Positions 8,501 to 9,113 of a DNA stretch of 9,113 nucleotides are shown piece by piece. The translations under genes and the position numbers were made by a program. This DNA comes from Bacteroidota bacterium (lineage in GTDB: Bacteria > Bacteroidota > Bacteroidia > Bacteroidales > 4484-276). The notes under the pieces are model-generated. The model worked only from the letters and a program-made list of their open reading frames with translations, made no database searches and had not been told where the DNA came from. Within the stretch, counting starts at the first letter, position 1, and every line of letters starts with the position of its first letter. Location: positions 1 through 9,113 of the forward strand of contig JABMQA010001254.1 of the NCBI GenBank assembly GCA_013203545.1, read 5' to 3'.

Positions 8501-9081
8501 GAATGGTTTCGGTGATGGTTGCCGGAATGAACGATTGCGGTGAAGGTGATATGTCGGATGAACTGGAGGTAACGATACATGAGTTGCCCGTTGTGAATCT
8601 GGGCGATGACATCATCGCTTGTGCCAACTGGACAATTGTTCTCGATGCAGGTAATCCAGGAGCAACCTACATGTGGTCATCCGGTGAAACCACACAAACC
8701 ATTGAAGTTGATACCACCGGCGTTGGAATCGGCACAATGGATGTTTGGGTGGAAGTAATAGATGATTACGCTTGCACCAATACTGATACCTTAACCATAC
8801 AATGGGATGATTGCACTGGTATTTCTGAATCAGCCGAGGGCTGGTCGGTAAATGTGTTCCCTAATCCATCCGATGGTGAATTTAGTATCGAAGTCAGTTC
8901 AAGAAATCTGAGGCCTGTCCAAATTAAAATATACTCATCGCTGGGAGCAGTTGTTTATAGTGAGAATGACCATGCGACCGGAAATATCATTAACCTGAAA
9001 AATTTCAGGGAAGGAATTTATTACCTGAGTGTAAAAGGTGATGGAATAAATTTGATCAAAAAGATCGTGATTCAAAAATAA
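5542..9081 (+). CDS. T9SS-sorted six-Asp-box beta-propeller protein (sialidase-like fold) with GEVED domain
   Basis: 1179 residues. The start is supported by the Shine-Dalgarno and a signal peptide (residues 1-22, cleavage near VA/QD). After a linker of about 90 residues, six Asp-box motifs (S-x-D-x-G-x-[TS]-[WYF], some one residue shorter or longer) begin at S141, S189, S249, S307, S382 and S442. They predict a six-bladed sialidase/BNR propeller to about residue 505. I do not see the FRIP motif of true GH33 sialidases, so sialidase activity should not be assumed; glycan or protein binding is equally possible. Then: FnIII-like (about 508-592); the first half of a HYDIN/ASPM-like sandwich (594-636); GEVED (642-780); the second half of that sandwich (782-842, with SNDPDMP); an Ig-like domain (about 843-925); a PKD-like module (C939/C999); another Ig-like domain (about 1015-1088); and the T9SS tail (FPNP 1106-1109, GIYYL, final KKIVIQK). 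It is probably surface-exposed. It is 132 bases from the M14 gene, with an inverted repeat between, so co-transcription is uncertain. Confidence 0.9.
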   Translation: MKIPATLITFLLMVFFVSGIVAQDQKPNKQNQLYKDGVYNPYEVLDTRIDNMRYWKKAAELGLTPVAPQVEIPKGVFKGSKISAKSVWREDSPDVPVTNENSTQSENSIFVDPTDPDHVLQSNNSTQNPVGSLYGANYFFSEDFGLTWGGSVQGAGGSNSGDPATAIGLEGRQYVGFIHSNGGQGVSYSNDGLNWTSVLCGNPPGGWNILDKNHMWIDNSPSSPYEGNVYVSWLAFGNSNADDIEFVRSTDDGLSYSPHMNISSAINAGSHNQGVNIQTGPDGQVYAAWAVYDSWPSDETAIGFARSFDGGASFEPAERIITNIKGIRNSETSKNQRVNSFPVMTVDISGSDMDGNIYVVWTNIGVPGTNTGQDRDIYMISSEDEGESWSEPIRINQDEIGQGNEHYFPWISCDPETGALSAVFYDDRNVGGNKCEVFCANSFDGGDTWEDFRVSDVDFTPAPIPGLAGGYMGDYLGISARGGRVYPVWTDNRDGVTMTYTSPYETNSLPRPTDLIGSVTFETGEVQLEWVFETVTGFQHFIVYRDGFEIGTTVDNTFVDNLPDYGIYKYKVTAMHDDGESSGPSVTLQWGDAHVVVDPAQILESLDPGTTSIRYLEIENVGELDLIYEVSSSTEPLRGNQYCDASTNTEDEWIANVMCGDIDNSSSWQGGVADYTDQFTTIEVGMSEGITISNGNAWASDIVTVWVDWNDDYEFGVGTDEEFLLDNVGGQGETFTGEITVPQGTVSGDHRMRVRMTYSSPPEPCGSSSYGEVEDYTINVTGWLLVGRVVDTIAPGSYHTVEIEFNAEDLTQGTYYGNIQVESNDPDMPVVDIPVTLSVGGVLPLSLQALATPSDICTGESSQLEALAAGGLGAYTYEWTSDPAGFTSTLPDPMVYPEETTTYIVEVDDGENTISDQVTVNVMQMPEIPEMPEGETDLCLGVYQTVYMTNGSTGSDTYYWMISPEEAGTIDGTGLTATVTWDEDFTGMVSVMVAGMNDCGEGDMSDELEVTIHELPVVNLGDDIIACANWTIVLDAGNPGATYMWSSGETTQTIEVDTTGVGIGTMDVWVEVIDDYACTNTDTLTIQWDDCTGISESAEGWSVNVFPNPSDGEFSIEVSSRNLRPVQIKIYSSLGAVVYSENDHATGNIINLKNFREGIYYLSVKGDGINLIKKIVIQK
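7465..7881 (+). other. GEVED domain, copy 2, inserted in a HYDIN-like domain (within the propeller gene)
   Basis: Residues 642-780 of the propeller protein run from YCDAST to GEVEDYTINV, and match copy 1 of the first gene at 92 of 132 positions without a gap. The flanks differ from copy 1. Upstream is a first half-sandwich ending in DLIYEVSSST. Directly downstream is GWLLVGRVVDTIAPGS, which reads as the continuation of that sandwich (compare the common pattern W-L-x-V ... G-x-x-x-x-V-x-[IV]-x-F). The domain therefore appears inserted in a loop rather than added end to end. Confidence 0.75.
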
Positions 9082-9113
9082 TCGAATCTTCTAAAAGGCG
9101 CTTAAACCACCCG

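Noticed and set aside
8182..8580. 132-codon open frame on the minus strand
   Set aside because: It lies wholly inside the propeller gene's Ig-like region, encodes no recognisable domain, and looks like a shadow frame. The same applies to the minus-strand frames at 1098-1418 and 4921-5235.
9082..9113. Terminator or new gene start after the last stop codon
   Set aside because: Only 32 bases remain, with no inverted repeat, T-tract or start codon that could be supported.

Overview
The window looks like a piece of a Bacteroidota genome, probably Bacteroidales or a relative. The main reason is that all three genes are on the + strand and all end in the same kind of type IX secretion system (T9SS) type A sorting domain: an FPNP motif, then G-[IV]-Y-[YF]-L, then a KK-[ILV]-[IV]-I-[QK] tail at the very C-terminus. 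Other signs are the Bacteroidota-style mosaics of GEVED, PKD and PKD-like beta-sandwich domains, and a leader without a Shine-Dalgarno on the middle gene. The genus cannot be fixed from this sequence.

Layout. (1) Bases 1-2357: the 3' part of a large secreted adhesive or enzymatic protein whose N-terminus lies outside the window. What remains is a lectin-like module, a CARDB-like module, a GEVED domain, a PKD domain, three PKD-like repeats at an exact 89-residue period, and the T9SS tail. A terminator-like hairpin lies at 2386-2423. (2) Bases 2461-5409: a complete secreted zinc carboxypeptidase (M14) with every catalytic residue visible, followed by accessory beta-sandwich domains and the T9SS tail. 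The 132-base gap after it holds a perfect 17-bp inverted repeat with self-palindromic arms (5427-5480). (3) Bases 5542-9081: a complete secreted protein with six Asp-box (BNR) motifs, predicted to form a sialidase-fold beta-propeller, followed by FnIII, a HYDIN/ASPM-like domain split by a GEVED insertion, Ig-like modules and the T9SS tail. The last 32 bases hold nothing recognisable.

How they fit together (inference): the three proteins should be made as Sec pre-proteins (signal peptides are visible on genes 2 and 3), moved through the outer membrane by T9SS and displayed or released at the cell surface. There they would bind and degrade external polymers; peptide trimming by the M14 enzyme is the only activity the sequence establishes. 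The genes share modules. The GEVED domains of genes 1 and 3 are about 70% identical without a gap, and the Ig-like module with two spaced cysteines occurs in all three. The group looks like a locus built by module shuffling among paralogous secreted proteins. I see no defence, mobile or RNA-based system, and no evidence of a wholly new system.
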